64,000 nucleotides of DNA from Macrothele yani (lineage: Eukaryota > Arthropoda > Arachnida > Araneae > Macrothelidae). Of the stretch, positions 43,429-55,500 are shown piece after piece. Under the pieces are notes generated by a model. It ran no database searches, was not told the DNA's origin, and saw only the letters and a list, made by a program, of their open reading frames with translations. A program made the position numbers and the translations under genes. The stretch spans positions 141,890,541 through 141,954,540 of the forward strand of contig CM077012.1 of the NCBI GenBank assembly GCA_039090855.1, given 5' to 3'. Position 1 is the first letter of the stretch. Every line of letters begins with the position of its first letter.

Positions 43429-44445
43429 GTAAGAAGAACCTCACTTTAACATTCTGGAAAAATTCCAATAGTAAACAGCTGATACTTCATGCATCAAGGT
43501 AAGAAACGACGAACTCTATAATTTCGAAGTATTTGCTAATACAAATGCCTGATATGTGGATTTGCTGGCGAAGTCAGGGATGTCACATTGGTGACAACAC
43601 ATACTAGTAACAGTTATAGCTGTCATTCTGAGAAGTCGTGAAAAATGATCTTCTGCGTGCATGGATTTTACAATTGCTCAAAGAAGCTAAGATGAAAATG
43701 ATAGCCATGGATAGCCTTTTAACCTTATAATTTAACGTAACCATATTAAATTTGAAAATAGACACGTACTTTGGTATGTAACTCAGAACAAAACCGCATC
43801 GTAGATGAAAGTCAGACAACCAGAAGGAATGCGGATTTTTAGTAAAGCTGTTTCTTTCATTGCTTGCTCTCGAGCTGTCGAACTCTAAAGTGAAGCCAAA
43901 AGCAAAATTCTGCGAGTGATTCTTCAAAATCTGAAGTGACAGAGACATTGGAATTCGCCCAAATGTCCTTATTTTTTAGAAGTTAGAATGAAACCATTCA
44001 GATATTTTTCGTAGTCGAAATCTATAGCCACACTGGAGGCTGGCCAAAGTCTAACTGAGGTCCCTTGCTTAAATAATTCCCAATTTTATAATTCATCTTT
44101 AGAACCTATATAAAAAGCAGAAACGCTTTTGTTCGAAGACGTCTTAGCGCTTCCCTATAATCACTGTTTTTGAAATTGATCTGGTCCTGACTATAAAGTG
44201 CCGCAAAAAATCTACGCATCATCTTCCTCGAAATTTGTTTCTTCGAAAGAAATGCTTTTATTCAAGATATTATCTCTAGAAAAGATTTCATTCAAGGTGC
44301 CCTTGCCTTTTTCCTCGCAGAGAACATTTTTCATTCATTTAGTATCATCTACATCTCCACTGTAGACCCAGGGAAAACGAGTAACATTCTCTTCTAAAAC
44401 GAGCGACGTCTAAATCGTGAAGCACAAGTTTTTATATGAGTATTT
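43429..44445. other. Erg intron, no element recognised
   Basis: AT-rich. A - strand frame of 114 codons (43948-43604) shows no known domain. Nothing supported. Confidence 0.4.
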
Positions 44446-44630
44446 TTAATTGGGGGTTTAACGACCACCGTGAGCAACTCAGTGGGTTATAAGCAGTCGC
44501 CCGTCCTAATTTAGGGCCATTTGTTCCAGAGAAGGGACAGATCCAGCGCCGTAAGACAAACACAACATTCACGCCTCACCAGGAATCAAACCCTCTCGGA
44601 CGAATGGTCAGAAGCCAGCGTCGATAGAGA
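44446..44630 (-). repeat. tRNA-derived SINE (family S1), partial head
   Basis: GGGGTTTAACGACCACCGTG, the body CAGTCGCCCGTCCTAATTTA, then CACCAGGAATCAAACCCTCT (worn B-box complement). The tRNA-like head breaks off near 44630. Confidence 0.8.
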
Positions 44631-45071
44631 AAATAAGCTGCCACACTAACCCTTGATGAGCGCATAGAAGAAACTTTCAAAAATAATATCGAGATCAAGT
44701 TCATAATTCGGACCTTTGCAGAAAAATCTGTATGAAAAGATATGCAGACCTCAGCTTTGATGAGCAATCAGAGCAAATTTTAAATTTCTTCGTGTGACAA
44801 GAACTATGTTTTCTGAGACTTGAATATCTTAGCCCGTCTATCATCAGTACAACTAAAGCAAGGTACCAAACATGCGATTGGAAACCTTTTTATTGTGTTC
44901 TTACGCATGGACAGATCTTTACAGGGAAATCATTTTCCATGTTTGTTCCATTTTATATTTTCATGGTTAATTCAATAGCATGCCGCTGACACAACGCCCC
45001 AGATGAAAAATCAGAAATACAGAAACAGTCTGTCAGTAAGTCATTCTTATTTTGTTGAAGAATCGTTACTA

Positions 45072-46623
45072 CACTGGCGTGCAAAAATTAAGGACGAGAC
45101 CGTTTTTCGAATGTAACGTCGTACAGAAGTGTTCCACATCGACTCAAATCATACCATAAGATCCCTAAGATGTAAAACTATGGGACAAGTGAGCAAAACC
45201 GTCCAAACAAGGAATCCAAAGGATACAAAGGCACTTTATTGAAAAGGTAGCATCAAGCACAACTGGACAGAAGACAGAAACGTCCATGTGACAGGCAGCT
45301 GCCAAGAAAAGTAGGTGATATGATCACCCCTGACTGCGTTGCAGGATTTACGTCTGTCCATGCTGAGGACGAAGTTGTCAAGGAGCTATTGAGGCATCGC
45401 GGCCCATTCCTCTTGTACCGCCAATCGCAGCTGCGGAATCGTTGCTGGCGGCTGGTGATGTGCTGCCAAGCGTCTCCCGAGAAGGTTACACACGTGTTCG
45501 ATTAGATTTAGGTCCGGAGACCTTGCGGGCCAATCCATGCATTGAATATCTTCAGTCTCCAACAGCTCTGCGACAGCCACTGTACGATGAGGTGTAGTTT
45601 TGTCGTCCATGAAGAGGAACTCAGGACCCACAGCACCTCTAAACAGACGCACTTCAGGCAGGAGAACCTCGGTACAATAGCGGACACCAGTGACTGAACC
45701 TCCTTGGAAGACGTGGAGATCAGTACGGCTACCAAGCATGATACCGCCCCAAACGATAACTCCGCCACCTCCAAACCGGTCCCTTTCGATGATGTTGGAG
45801 GAGTGATTGTGTGTTTCCTGCTCTCTCCAGATGTGTATACGTCCAGAATCGCTCGTCAGACTAAATCGGCTCTCATCCGTAAAGAGAACTCGACCCCATT
45901 GCTGATGTGTCCGGTTCTTGTGTTACTGGCACCACAGAAACCGCCGTCTCCGATGAGCAGGCGTTAATGGCACACATCGTACTGGTCGTCGTGCAAATAG
46001 ACCACCTTTTTACAGCCTCCTGGTCACGTTAAAACGCGATAACAGACGTCCAGTTGTCTGTTGCATGTGCCTTGTGATTTCTCCCGCTGTCTGCCGTCTG
46101 TCTCTTCTGGGCTGTAGGACAATATACCGGTCGTCCGCCGCCGTGGTTGCTCATGGACGACCACTGCTAAACTCTTCGACAGCTGTTCCTGTCGTTTCAA
46201 ATGCTCTCCAAGCTCGTGAAACGATGCTGTGAGCGATCCCGGACTCCTCCGCCACACTAGTCACACTTCGATCTTCATCCAACTTCCCAATGATGCGACC
46301 TCAAGTAAAGTCATACAGATGAGATGTCATCTACTGAATTGCTTGTTGGCCGTACCACACGGTCACGGTGGCAGCAACTCGACGTCGTTCAAACCGATGT
46401 ACACCGTGCAATAGCTTTCACCGAATTGCTGAGCGCACACCGCCCGTGTGCTTTATACCCTTCCAACACACCCCCCCCCCTCTACGTCATGCTGCATATA
46501 TGCGCATGCCCTACCGTACCGGACCCTAGTGTATCTCCTGAGTGGTTTTTCGGTCCGTTCTGCCTGCTCGTTCCGCTATTATGCTAATTTCTCCTCTTAG
46601 TCCTTAATTTTTGCACACCAGTG
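45072..46623 (-). mobile_element. Tc1-like DD34E transposon, both ends present, gene decayed
   Basis: Ends 45072-45098 (CACTGGCGTGCAAAAATTAA) and 46597-46623 are inverted repeats flanked by TA on both sides. Minus-strand transposase pieces run from the N-terminus near 46300 through LFTDESRFSLTSDSGRIHIW (about 45880) and FGGGGVIVWGGIM to FMDDKTTPHRTVAVAELL and SPDLNLIEHVCNLLGRR (45600-45440), with 34 residues between Asp and Glu. Several frameshifts and stops lie upstream of 45740. A related right end occurs at 55180-55198. Confidence 0.85.
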
Positions 46624-48270
46624 TATTTTTATTTACGTATTAGGAAACAAAATAGGGAACATTTTGCGCCTTATATGTCCTGCACGTTTAGAAAACTATT
46701 TCGTTCTCGGTTAGGATATGGTGGCAACAATAAACTGTGAGTGGTAGGAGGTAGGTTGGATTAGTTGATGACTTGATGTCGGGTGATTAAATTATATTAC
46801 TTCTGGTTTTCTGTTTCATCTCGAAGTATCCAAAGCACTAATCCACTTTAAATCACTTACCACAATCACATTTTAAAAACGCAACACTTTATTACGTAAA
46901 AACGACATGTATGCACGACAACCTCTCTCTACGGAGGAGAACATTGAAGTAACGCTCTTACGTCATACACAGTCTGTGCAATGCGTTTTGCATCTGGTAC
47001 CATCTATTAAGTCAAATAGCATGTAAAAGATCGGGAATTACAAAATTTACAACATAAACTTAGGTGTAGCCCACTTTTACTTGGCCGAACACAATGATAA
47101 CGATAATTTCGGTTTGTGATGCTGAAAATCGACAGTTAAACAAAAAAGCACGATTCACCCATATGTAAATACTGTAGGTCTTATTCTTCAGTCAACACTG
47201 CTGATATACCAGCAACAAGGAATTTATTACAAACGAGTAGTTTCAAACTCCTGAGGACCTCGATAAACATATATGTGAGGACTACGATAACACATATACT
47301 AATTTAACCTTCCTTTTTAATACCTGTTTTCTTATGTAAATTTTCGTTTATTCACGTTAAGCATTTTCTCTCTCCCCGAATTTGTGTTTTGGCAACCTGA
47401 CAACACATCAAGAAAGCGATATATGGGAAAATGAATGATAAGAGTGCTGTTTTGAAATGTATCAGGGTGAGTTGATTTGTACGAAGGGAGTTGCTTTGAT
47501 ACATCGCAGGAGTTCATTTGTACGAAGAGAGTTGATCTGATTCACTCATGCCGAAATGTTTACGCTTCCTTGATCTATAGTCTTAATTTTTTGTCGACCG
47601 TTGGCGAGATATCACGATTATGCTGTGTCACGAGCACTCGATTAATTTTGATGTTGAAGCGATAGTTGATTGATCTCGAATTGGAGTTACGTTCTGCAGG
47701 CGATGTTTGCTGTATTAAAGTATACTAAACTGTGTGTTCTGATAAAAAATATATGCCTGCAAAGAACAGATAAAGAAATAGTGGACATTGTAAGTAAGCC
47801 TTTTGAATTCACTTGACCATTATTGTTCTGTGCTTAATTAGCTTTTTCATGTGTAATAAAGCTATCCGGAACATTTCAGTAAACTTTACAGTGAAACCAG
47901 TCGTCGTGGCAGGTTTACGCTTTAGTAAGAAGAGTGCTTCATAGTGAAGTTTATATTAGGGTTTTAGTTAAACATTGTCCATTAAACAAGTATTGCACTC
48001 CACGAAACACTAAAACTCTACAATTTGACTGTACGGCAATTTGAATTGCTACATACCCCTGGAGGGGACTATTCATACTGTTTGACATTCACTGAATTTG
48101 TACTGTTCCTGTTTACCCACACAGTTAGCAAGCTGTTGCTCGCCACCGCACATTTTTTTCAAAGAACCACGACCCTCATAGATAATGAATGCTCTGTTTC
48201 ATTGTATAATACACCAATTCTTACTCTCTCGCTCACGTACTATATCCACGTAAGAATATTCTTATTATTC
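46624..48270. other. Erg intron, possible LTR-like stretch, no gene
   Basis: AT-rich. Around 46865-47000 the words CAACACTTTATTACGTAAAAACG and CTCTACGG recall the R/U5 side of the gypsy LTR, but I could not define ends. Near 47465-47545 a ~55-bp unit (GTTGATTTGTACGAAG-type) occurs twice in tandem. No coding feature supported. Confidence 0.4.
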
Positions 48271-48788
48271 GAATAGACAAAGTCATCGCACTTTCCACGT
48301 TTTCTTTAATTAACACACAGCAACCGAAAAATTGTTATCCAGACACCGCTGGGATCGTACCCCAGATCTCTCGATAACTAGCCGAATGCGTTCGCCTTAC
48401 GCTACGGTGGCCAATAATCTATGGCGCTATGTGTGTCTGTCAGCATCTGACTTCACAAATCCGTAGAGATGGGCTCCGCAACTGAGAAGTCTCCATCTGG
48501 TGGGGCTTAACGGCACAAGCTATTAAATTGTAGCTAATAATCCGCTAAGCCCCACCAGATGGAGACTTCTCAGTTGCTGAACCCATCTCTACGGATTTGT
48601 GAAGTCAGATGCTGACAGATAAACAGACATAGCGCCGTAGATTCTTGGCCACCGTAGCGTAAGGCGAACGCATTCGGCTAGTTATCGAGTGATCTGGGGT
48701 ACGATCCCAGCGGTGTCCGGATAACAATTTTTCGGTTGCTGTGTGTTAATTAAAGAAAACGTAGAAAGTGCGATGGCTTTGTCTATTC
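48271..48788. repeat. Large foldback: ~245-bp inverted arms, each with a tRNA-like segment
   Basis: The left arm 48271-48513 and right arm 48542-48788 are about 96% complementary with a 28-bp spacer. Each arm includes a tRNA-like stretch; in the right arm (about 48649-48720, + strand) it runs from GGCCACCGTAGCGTAAGGCG to a perfect T arm CTGGGGTACGATCCCAG and closes with GGTGTCC, pairing 6 of 7 acceptor bases. The arms differ by a few substitutions and short gaps. It may be two tRNA-bearing repeat copies head to head, or a foldback element. Confidence 0.85.
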
Positions 48789-48865
48789 ACATTGTTTCCA
48801 TGTATTTGGAAGATTTTCACTATTCTTATTATTCGTTTGTGCAGGTGCATTTCATCAAATCTTCT

Positions 48866-48985
48866 GTAACATACTACAAAGGTGAAAACATGTGTCAAGA
48901 CGACAAATCTGCCGCGAGACATTCCGTCCGCGTAGCTCAGTTGGGAGAGCGACTTACTCCGGAATTAGGGGACACGGACAAACTT
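48866..48985 (+). repeat. LTR remnant related to the miniature LTR element
   Basis: Begins TGTAACATACTACAAAGGTG. It carries an A-box-containing tRNA-like 5' half (TCCGCGTAGCTCAGTTGGGA then CTCCGGAATTAGG, 48929-48970) and breaks off before the B box. Confidence 0.65.
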
Positions 48986-49388
48986 GTTTTCTCACTTCAT
49001 TTTTCGCATGAATCGTACTCACAGATAGGAATAATGTGATTTGTGCTATCAAAATTTCGAAGATTTCTTTGTTCCACAATGTTTTAGAAGATAGAGTACT
49101 CTCAATTCTGAACTTTGCCCAAGTCTGTCAAGGAATAAACTTTTCAAATTTATCTGTTCTTTGCAATGATTTGAATACGCGCCTTGGTTTCACCAAGACG
49201 ATTCCAAACCACATTAAAGCAAAGCTGTGTCTGAATTTCTTCACAAAATCTTTTAATTATAGGGACAGTTTAACGTTCACCAGATATCGTGACATTTAGG
49301 GAAGTATTTTCATGCCTGTTACGTTCATCAGATCTTAAAATCCTGTGAATTTTTCTGGTTCGGGCGAAACCTGATGAAAAGTTTAGAA

Positions 49389-49460
49389 GATGGTGTAGTG
49401 GTTAGCATCCTCGAGCCCTATCCGGGAGACGCGGATTTGTTTCCCCTCCAGGACGACGAA
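49389..49460 (+). other. tRNA-like sequence (pseudogene or SINE head)
   Basis: GATGGTGTAGTGGTTAGCAT matches a tRNA 5' half (Glu/Gly/Asp-like A box). The expected B box is worn (GCGGATTTGTTTCCCCTCC). Acceptor pairing is poor, so I do not call a tRNA gene. Confidence 0.5.
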
Positions 49461-49811
49461 ATTTTCAAGTTTTCGGATATTATCTGACTTAATATCCATG
49501 TCATATTTACACCAATAAACGGATTCACATCTTCCAAATTTGTATTGTATAATGGTGTAATCCCGTATTTCATTCACTGAAGAAAAGTGTTACAAAAAAT
49601 TCTTCGCACAACTACAGAACCATTCAGCAAGAAATTCAACCCTTTTTGACATGTATTCTGATCAAGTTGCAACATAGTTTCGTTCTTTGCTTGTGAATTG
49701 CTTGTGAGGGCGGTGTATGGCATAGAGATATCATTATGTCTTAAGAAATGTCTTAAGTCCTGTGATACATCTAATCATTTTTCCAAGTGTCAGATGAAGT
49801 TTGTGAAAGCC

Positions 49812-49950
49812 AAATTAGCAGGTGACGGAGTCGAAACTATATCCTTCTGCTCCGGAGTCGAATGATTTCCCAATTAAGCTACGCCGGCAATGGTGATCAC
49901 TGCTACTTGCCGTCTTGACATGTGCGTCACATCTGTAGTACGTCACAGGT
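49812..49950 (-). repeat. Old LTR remnant related to the miniature LTR element
   Basis: The reverse complement starts TGTGACGTACTACAGATGTG and includes GGCGTAGCTTAATTGGG (A-box region) and GACTCCGGAGCAG. It is the same arrangement as the LTR at 36237 but more diverged, and close to the remnant at 21977. Confidence 0.65.
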
Positions 49951-50449
49951 CTTATCAGGAGCACTATGAATTTCATTTTTCGTCAGATTAGAAGAATTAC
50001 CATATGTTGTCGATAATAAGCTGTGTTGGAATTAGCTGATTACTAAAAGGAGATTTCTGTTATGAATACGAAACCAAATTCTAGGTCTTGCAGCAGTCAC
50101 ATCTTCAGATTTTTTATAGTATTCCATGAAGGATTAGGTAAAAATGAAACTTGTTGCTCCTGAACGAGTTCAATCTTGAAGCTAAAATTTTACTCGCTCT
50201 GTTGGATGGGTATGTATCAACTCTTGTTATCAATTTCGTATTTATCATAAGTGACAGCTGTTAGAAAAAAGTACAGTTTAAAGCTACTGTTCCAATTCAA
50301 GATCTCTTTTTCGCAGGAAATAAATTGCTGTTTTTAAAAAAACATGTTTTTCGCTTACATTTGCAAACTGCTGTAACGATACAATATAGCTATATTCTGT
50401 AATTTCGCAATAATATTGAAATTTGTTAAAATGCCTTTATGTCTCGCAG
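49951..50449. other. Erg intron, no element recognised
   Basis: AT-rich sequence leading into the acceptor TTTATGTCTCGCAG at 50436-50449. Confidence 0.45.
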
Positions 50450-50591
50450 GAACCAGGAACAGGATGCTCTACAGCCCGTGCAAGATTCCGAATTGGACGA
50501 ACAAATCCAAATTTTATCAAAGACAGTGCCTGCCACTCCAGCCTCTGAAAGGCTACATGATCAGCCTAGATGTTCCTCTCAGCCACTGGAG
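50450..50591 (+). CDS. Erg-type K+ channel, penultimate exon
   Basis: Acceptor ends CTCGCAG at 50449; donor GTTAGT starts at 50592. The exon is 142 nt, entering in phase 2 (its G completes Arg with the AG of the previous exon) and leaving in phase 0. It encodes NQEQDALQPVQDSELDEQIQ and, after ILSKTVPATPASERLHD, ends SSQPLE. This is acidic, Gln-rich linker sequence with no known domain. The call rests on matching splice phases with both neighbours and an open frame across all three exons. Confidence 0.78.
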
Positions 50592-50688
50592 GTTAGTTCT
50601 GTTTGAGAATAGATAACTGTTCCTCTGTTCGCAATATTTTCACAAGATGAATATTAAATTTATCTTATCACTTTATTAAAGTAGTATT

Positions 50689-51953
50689 AGATTGAAAAGA
50701 AAGTAATGTCTGCAAATTCAAGGCAACAGAAGAGTGCTAATTACCGGATATACAAGTACAAATCAGTCCAAACTGTAGTTGCCATCGTTTGCCACGACCA
50801 TTTCCTATCGTCTGGGCAGCTGTTGGATACAGTCTCGGTTGAATTGTGGCAGCTTGGACGCAAAGAAGTGAGTAAATGTGCGATCACATCGTCCCGGTTG
50901 GTGAACCGCTCTCCGTCCAGGAAATGATGCAACGACCGGAAAAGGCGGTAGTCGCTTGGGGGCAATGTCTGGGGAATAGGGTGAGGGCGGTAGCAGCTTC
51001 CAGCCCAGATCCTTGATCTTGTGATAGGCCACCCGTACTGTGTGAGGTCTCGCTCCATCCTGCTGTAAGAGAATACACTTACGGTTCAGCAGTGCTGGTC
51101 GTTTCGACGTGAGCGATGCGTGAAGATCGTCGAGCTGACGGTAGTACACATCGGCGGTGATAGTGGTGTTGTCCAGCTGCAGATCAAAAAACACGACACC
51201 CCGCATATCCTACCAAACAGACAAAAGGACCTTACGTGGGTGTAAGCCGGCTTTCGGGATCGGCATGGGTTTCTGTTTTTGGTCCAACCATTGTTTCCGG
51301 GAGCTAACATTGACATGCAGGACCCATTTATCGCCATCTGTCACAGTGCGGTCCAAGAACGGTTTAGCTTGGTCACGTGCAAGCAGTGAAATGCATGCAC
51401 TCCTATGATTCGTTTTCTGCTCAATTATGAGTTGATGGGGTACCCAAACTCTCCACTTGTGCACCTTTTCAGGTTGATGCAGGTACGTGATAATGCTTGT
51501 GTGGATGGTCCCCAGCTGTTCGGCCAACTCCCGCATGATCACACGTGAGTCAGTCTCCACTAAGGCCTTCAGCATGTCCATATCCACTGTTGCAGGTTTT
51601 CCGGCTTTGGGACGGTCTGACAGGTCAAACTTTTCCTCTCGGAACCGTTCAAACTAACAACAGCACTGACGATGTGATATGGCATTGGGTTACACACTGG
51701 CAATGTTCCTCACAGCACTTGCGGGGTGCTCCCGCGACGAATATCATACAGCACGCAATGGCGGATGTGCTCCTTGTCCACTTCCATGTTGGCTGGCGCT
51801 TACACCCTTCGCCTTCTGACTGCTAACTGCCACTGACTTAAGCCACCTACCTGCTGATGTCATGCCGGTGCGCTGCGCAATCTTAATGGGCAATGGGCGC
51901 CGTGGCTGGGGCTTCGACTTCGGGTATCGGGCATTACTTTCTTTTCAACCCAA
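50689..51953 (-). mobile_element. mariner (DD34D) transposon, decayed
   Basis: Ends about 50689-50712 (ATTGAAAAGAAAGTAATG core) and 51931-51953 are inverted repeats. The transposase is on the - strand from ATG 51787 (MEVDKEHIRHCVLYDIRRGS) to about 50760. It carries VLLSVW, MRGVVFFDLQLDNTT, LLQQDGARPHTVRVAYHK (second Asp) and PYSPDIAP followed after a frameshift by DYRLFRSLHHFL (third Asp), giving DD34D. At least two stops and one frameshift inactivate it. Overall length (~1.27 kb) is standard for mariner. Confidence 0.88.
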
Positions 51954-52824
51954 TACAATATGGAGGTTCCGCTGAGCTTGGTAAAACTACCATGCAGTCA
52001 AATGTTTAGAGAAAACATTTTATCACAATTACGTTTTCGCTGAATCATATGGTTTGATAAGGATAGGTTGAATATTTCATTTACAGTATGTATAGATTTT
52101 TGTTATTTCGGTATTTGGCTAGACGTTTCTTTGTCGTATTAGTGATAATCACAAAAGCTTATATAAGAGAAAGATCTAAAAACTTCTGGATTTAGGAAAC
52201 GTGTGAATATATATGGCATGACTTCGATAGAAAACATTCCAACCTTGCATGCTTGTGCAAAATCTGCCAACTCTTAATTTATTACATTAAAGCTGAGACT
52301 TGAGGAAGACAGCTATTTATTTGGACATATTGCTACCTTCTTAAATTAGGTAATAAAAAAGCCTGCTATCGGATAGGTACATCCACAAAAAAAACGCTGC
52401 TAAAGAAAGGAAAAAAACTACCACATTAATTAATGGCCCTGATATCTGCTTAATTGTACGTACATGGGAATACAATTTCGCGAGCCCCGACATTCAACTG
52501 TAATTAGAATGAAAACCCACAGTTCTGTATCAAAGAGGATTCACTACTACGAGTAAGCATCTGGTATACACTGTTTCAATAGTTCTCCAATAATAGACGA
52601 TTCATAAAGTTGTAAACTTTATGTGAGGTGAGAAAAGACTGTGCTTAGGTGAATGAGCAAGCGCCGGAGAAGGATGCACGTTCTGTTTCAGCATGATAGC
52701 ATCTGTTAATTGATTTCAGATTACCTGATTCTAATAAATGAAATACCCTAGAGAACAAAAGACGACAACATGCATCCAAAAATATTTTACTTTAACATAG
52801 ATAACTGAGCATTTTACTGAGCTC
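51954..52824. other. AT-rich intron, nothing recognised
   Basis: No frame above ~50 codons, no repeat end and no RNA-like fold were seen. Confidence 0.4.
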
Positions 52825-53292
52825 TTATCTGGGTGTGTCTTTGTGTACGCCACACACCAAAAAACGAAGAGTCAGAGCCAGTACCATAACAGAAATACTC
52901 CTTTGTGTTATAATCTTCCAGTGAAGCCGAAAAAGTGATATCATTTCACTGGCAACTTTCCCAGTCGGCTCTGCCTTGGCTCTTTGACAGATAGCGAGGT
53001 GATTTTTTTTTACTTTTGGCAACACGAATTCAGAGCAATCGATGGCGATGGAGTTGACTAACAGTTTGTTTGTTCGCCACCCTGCTATTAATCGGACTCC
53101 CCGTTTAACGCGTCTGCAGACTGCCAACTGTGGCATGTTTCGTACTGATCCTTTTTTGGCATGAACAATAGATTTCGGTGACCTCTCGTAAATCGGTCGA
53201 AAACTTCTTTCATCTTCATCATGCTGTATATTTTGAATTGTGTTGTTGACTGACTCTAGAGGGGAAAATATGAGCTTCACAGGGTCCGGCAA
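52825..53292 (-). CDS. Unassigned open frame, 155 codons
   Basis: This is the longest open frame in the window that I cannot place in a known family. It is basic in the middle (CRRVKRGVRLIAGWRTNK), has a hydrophobic segment near the C-terminus (ISVMVLALTLRFLVCGV) and no visible DDE, RT or zinc-knuckle motif. It lies inside the last Erg intron on the opposite strand, without splice or promoter support. It could be a piece of an unknown transposon, a retrocopy or chance. Confidence 0.2.
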   Translation of the reverse strand: MPDPVKLIFSPLESVNNTIQNIQHDEDERSFRPIYERSPKSIVHAKKGSVRNMPQLAVCRRVKRGVRLIAGWRTNKLLVNSIAIDCSEFVLPKVKKNHLAICQRAKAEPTGKVASEMISLFRLHWKIITQRSISVMVLALTLRFLVCGVHKDTPR

Positions 53293-53959
53293 CGTTCCAG
53301 TATTAAAATTTCTGCAGATGCTAATCTGAAAATTTAATTCTATCTGTTTATTATTGCTTTCGCAATGTTATAGCAAGAAGTTTAGCGTAGATTTTCTTTT
53401 CTAATTACTTTAAGCGCTAACCTATCACTAAGCTTCACATTAACAGTTCCCTAAACCAGTTCAGTAGTTTGTCTGATTCTCGTGTGATTTGTCATTTTTA
53501 AGATGCCTTCAAAATCAGGTGCAACGCTACGGGTGGGCGTTGCACCAAATTTCTTCCATGCACTTCAAACATTTTCCCCTTCCCCCGTACGGAATTTATC
53601 TCTCTAATCCCTCCCCTCCCCTCAGTTTTGAACTGCTAGCGTAGCCGCTGCTTCAAAACATTGCAGTGAATTGGCATGAGCCGTTTTCAGTTCAATTTCC
53701 TCTTGGTATCGTATTATTACCTTAAGCAAAAATTTTAATTAAAGAAATAAACTTGTGTCCGAAATTACCATCACAGATACAAATTCGAGAATATGTTCAA
53801 ACAAGACGACGGATTGTAAATATTTTTCAGAGATATGTGCAAGGGGGAAAACGCTAAGTCGACGCACCCAAGCAATATTGTGCTAGCTCCCATGAAAGTA
53901 TACAAATGACAACCTACGTCATCGAACTGGCAGGCACGAGACCTTGATAAACGCTGTTC

Positions 53960-55198
53960 TGTGCGGAGTGCGGTAATTGAAGCTTGGGTTGCCGTTAGTG
54001 GAAGAATGGATCTTCACGGTGAAGAGCTATCGGTAGATTGGAAGCAGGGCAATCGCAGAATGAGTAATAAGATCGCTGAATGCGTCGAGGCAAGTGGTCT
54101 CCAATTTCTGGAGACAGTTTCAGGAAATCAGAACAATAATCAGAAGGCCTGGACAAAATGCCCATAAGCCACAACAAGTCAAGACGACTGATATGTATTT
54201 GTCTCTAACAGCTCGCTGCCACAGGGATTCGACAGCAAGGCCACTCTCGCAGCAGCTTCCTCTGCTACGAGACCCGCGATATCGAGGCAAACAGTTTACA
54301 GAAGACTCCACGAGAGAGGTTTGTATGCAAGGAACCCAATGGTCTGCATCCCACTCGTCGCATCGCACAGAAGAGTCCGGCTGAATTGGGCCCGACAACA
54401 TCCCCCCTGGACGCCTGATAAATGGGCCTCTGTTCTCTTCAGTGACGAGTCAAGGTACAGCCGAAAAACAGATTCTCGACGTGTATGCATTTGGATATAG
54501 GCGAGAAGCCGAAATCTTCTCTCAAACGTAAGGGAAATTGGCCACTAGGGTGGTAGAGGACACCTGGTTTGGGCTGGCATCATGTTGGATAGACGCACCC
54601 GCTGTACATGTCTCCAGGATGCGCCTTGACTGCAGCACGCTACAGGGATGACATCCTAGAGCCATATGTTCAGTTTTACAGGGGAGCTATTGGCCTCCTA
54701 TTCCTTTTTGTGGACGATAACGCCCGTTCCCATAATGCGCGGCTAGTCGACAAATACCTGGAGAGTGAAGATATTCACAGGATGAAATAGACAGCGAGAT
54801 CTCCGAATCTGAACCCGATGGAGCATGTCTGAGATGTCCTGGTAAGAGCAATTTTAAGCCGTCAGACCGTCCCAGAAATGGCACTTACTGCCCCAAACTC
54901 TCACTCACGGCCTTGTAAACAGCATGAGAGCTCGTTGTACGATCTGTATCGCTTTTCGGGGTGATCACACTTCCTATTATCCCCTCGAAATCTGAGCCAC
55001 TTGCTGCATCACTTTTGGACTGCCATGCAGTCATGCGCATTCTTCCTTCTCATACGGTGGTGGCATTCTTTTTCTGCTGTATATTGTTGCGTTATCGATA
55101 TGAGTATGTCCGTACCAACTGTTACTAAACTCTGTCCTGTGGGTTTTGAGTTATTTATGATTTTGTGTTTGTCATGTTAATTTTGGACACCAGTGTGT
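53960..55198 (+). mobile_element. Tc1-like DD34E transposon, decayed
   Basis: + strand pieces in changing frames: NFWRQFQEIRTIIRRPGQN and YLSLTARCHRDSTARPLSQQ (helix-turn-helix and linker, 54094-54255), YRDDILEPYVQFYRGAIGLL and LFVDDNARSHNARLVDKYLE (second Asp, 54640-54770), SEDIHRMK, then a stop, then TARSPNLNPMEHV (Glu). The right end at 55180-55198 (TTAATTTTGGACACCAGTG) resembles the end of the element at 45072. The left end is not found. Confidence 0.8.
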
Positions 55199-55298
55199 AT
55201 GCATATATTGTATGAAATTTTACTCATCACAATTTATCACTGCGTAACTCTTTTTAGTTTTAAAATTTTCCCATGTTCAAGGATTTTAGTTAAGGTTT

Positions 55299-55500
55299 AG
55301 GGTCGGATTTTAAATGCACAATTAGACATTACGTGGTCAGATTTTAAGTACATAATTATACATTACGTGGTCAGATTTTAAATACACAATTAGACATTAC
55401 GTGGTCAGATTTTAAATACGTAATTATACATTACGTGGTCATATTTTAAATACACAATTAGACATTACGTGGTCAGATTTTAAATACACAGTGGGGCATT
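55299..55500. repeat. 34-bp tandem repeat, about six units
   Basis: ACGTGGTCAGATTTTAAATA starts at 55331, 55365, 55399, 55433 and 55467, exactly 34 bp apart, with a partial unit before. Units alternate between ...CATAATTATACATT and ...CACAATTAGACATT, so the array is built from a 68-bp dimer. Confidence 0.92.

Noticed and set aside
46480..46490. Homopolymer C run as a functional G-quadruplex
   Set aside because: A single run of about ten C cannot form a four-tract quadruplex and is more likely slippage or a base-calling weak point.
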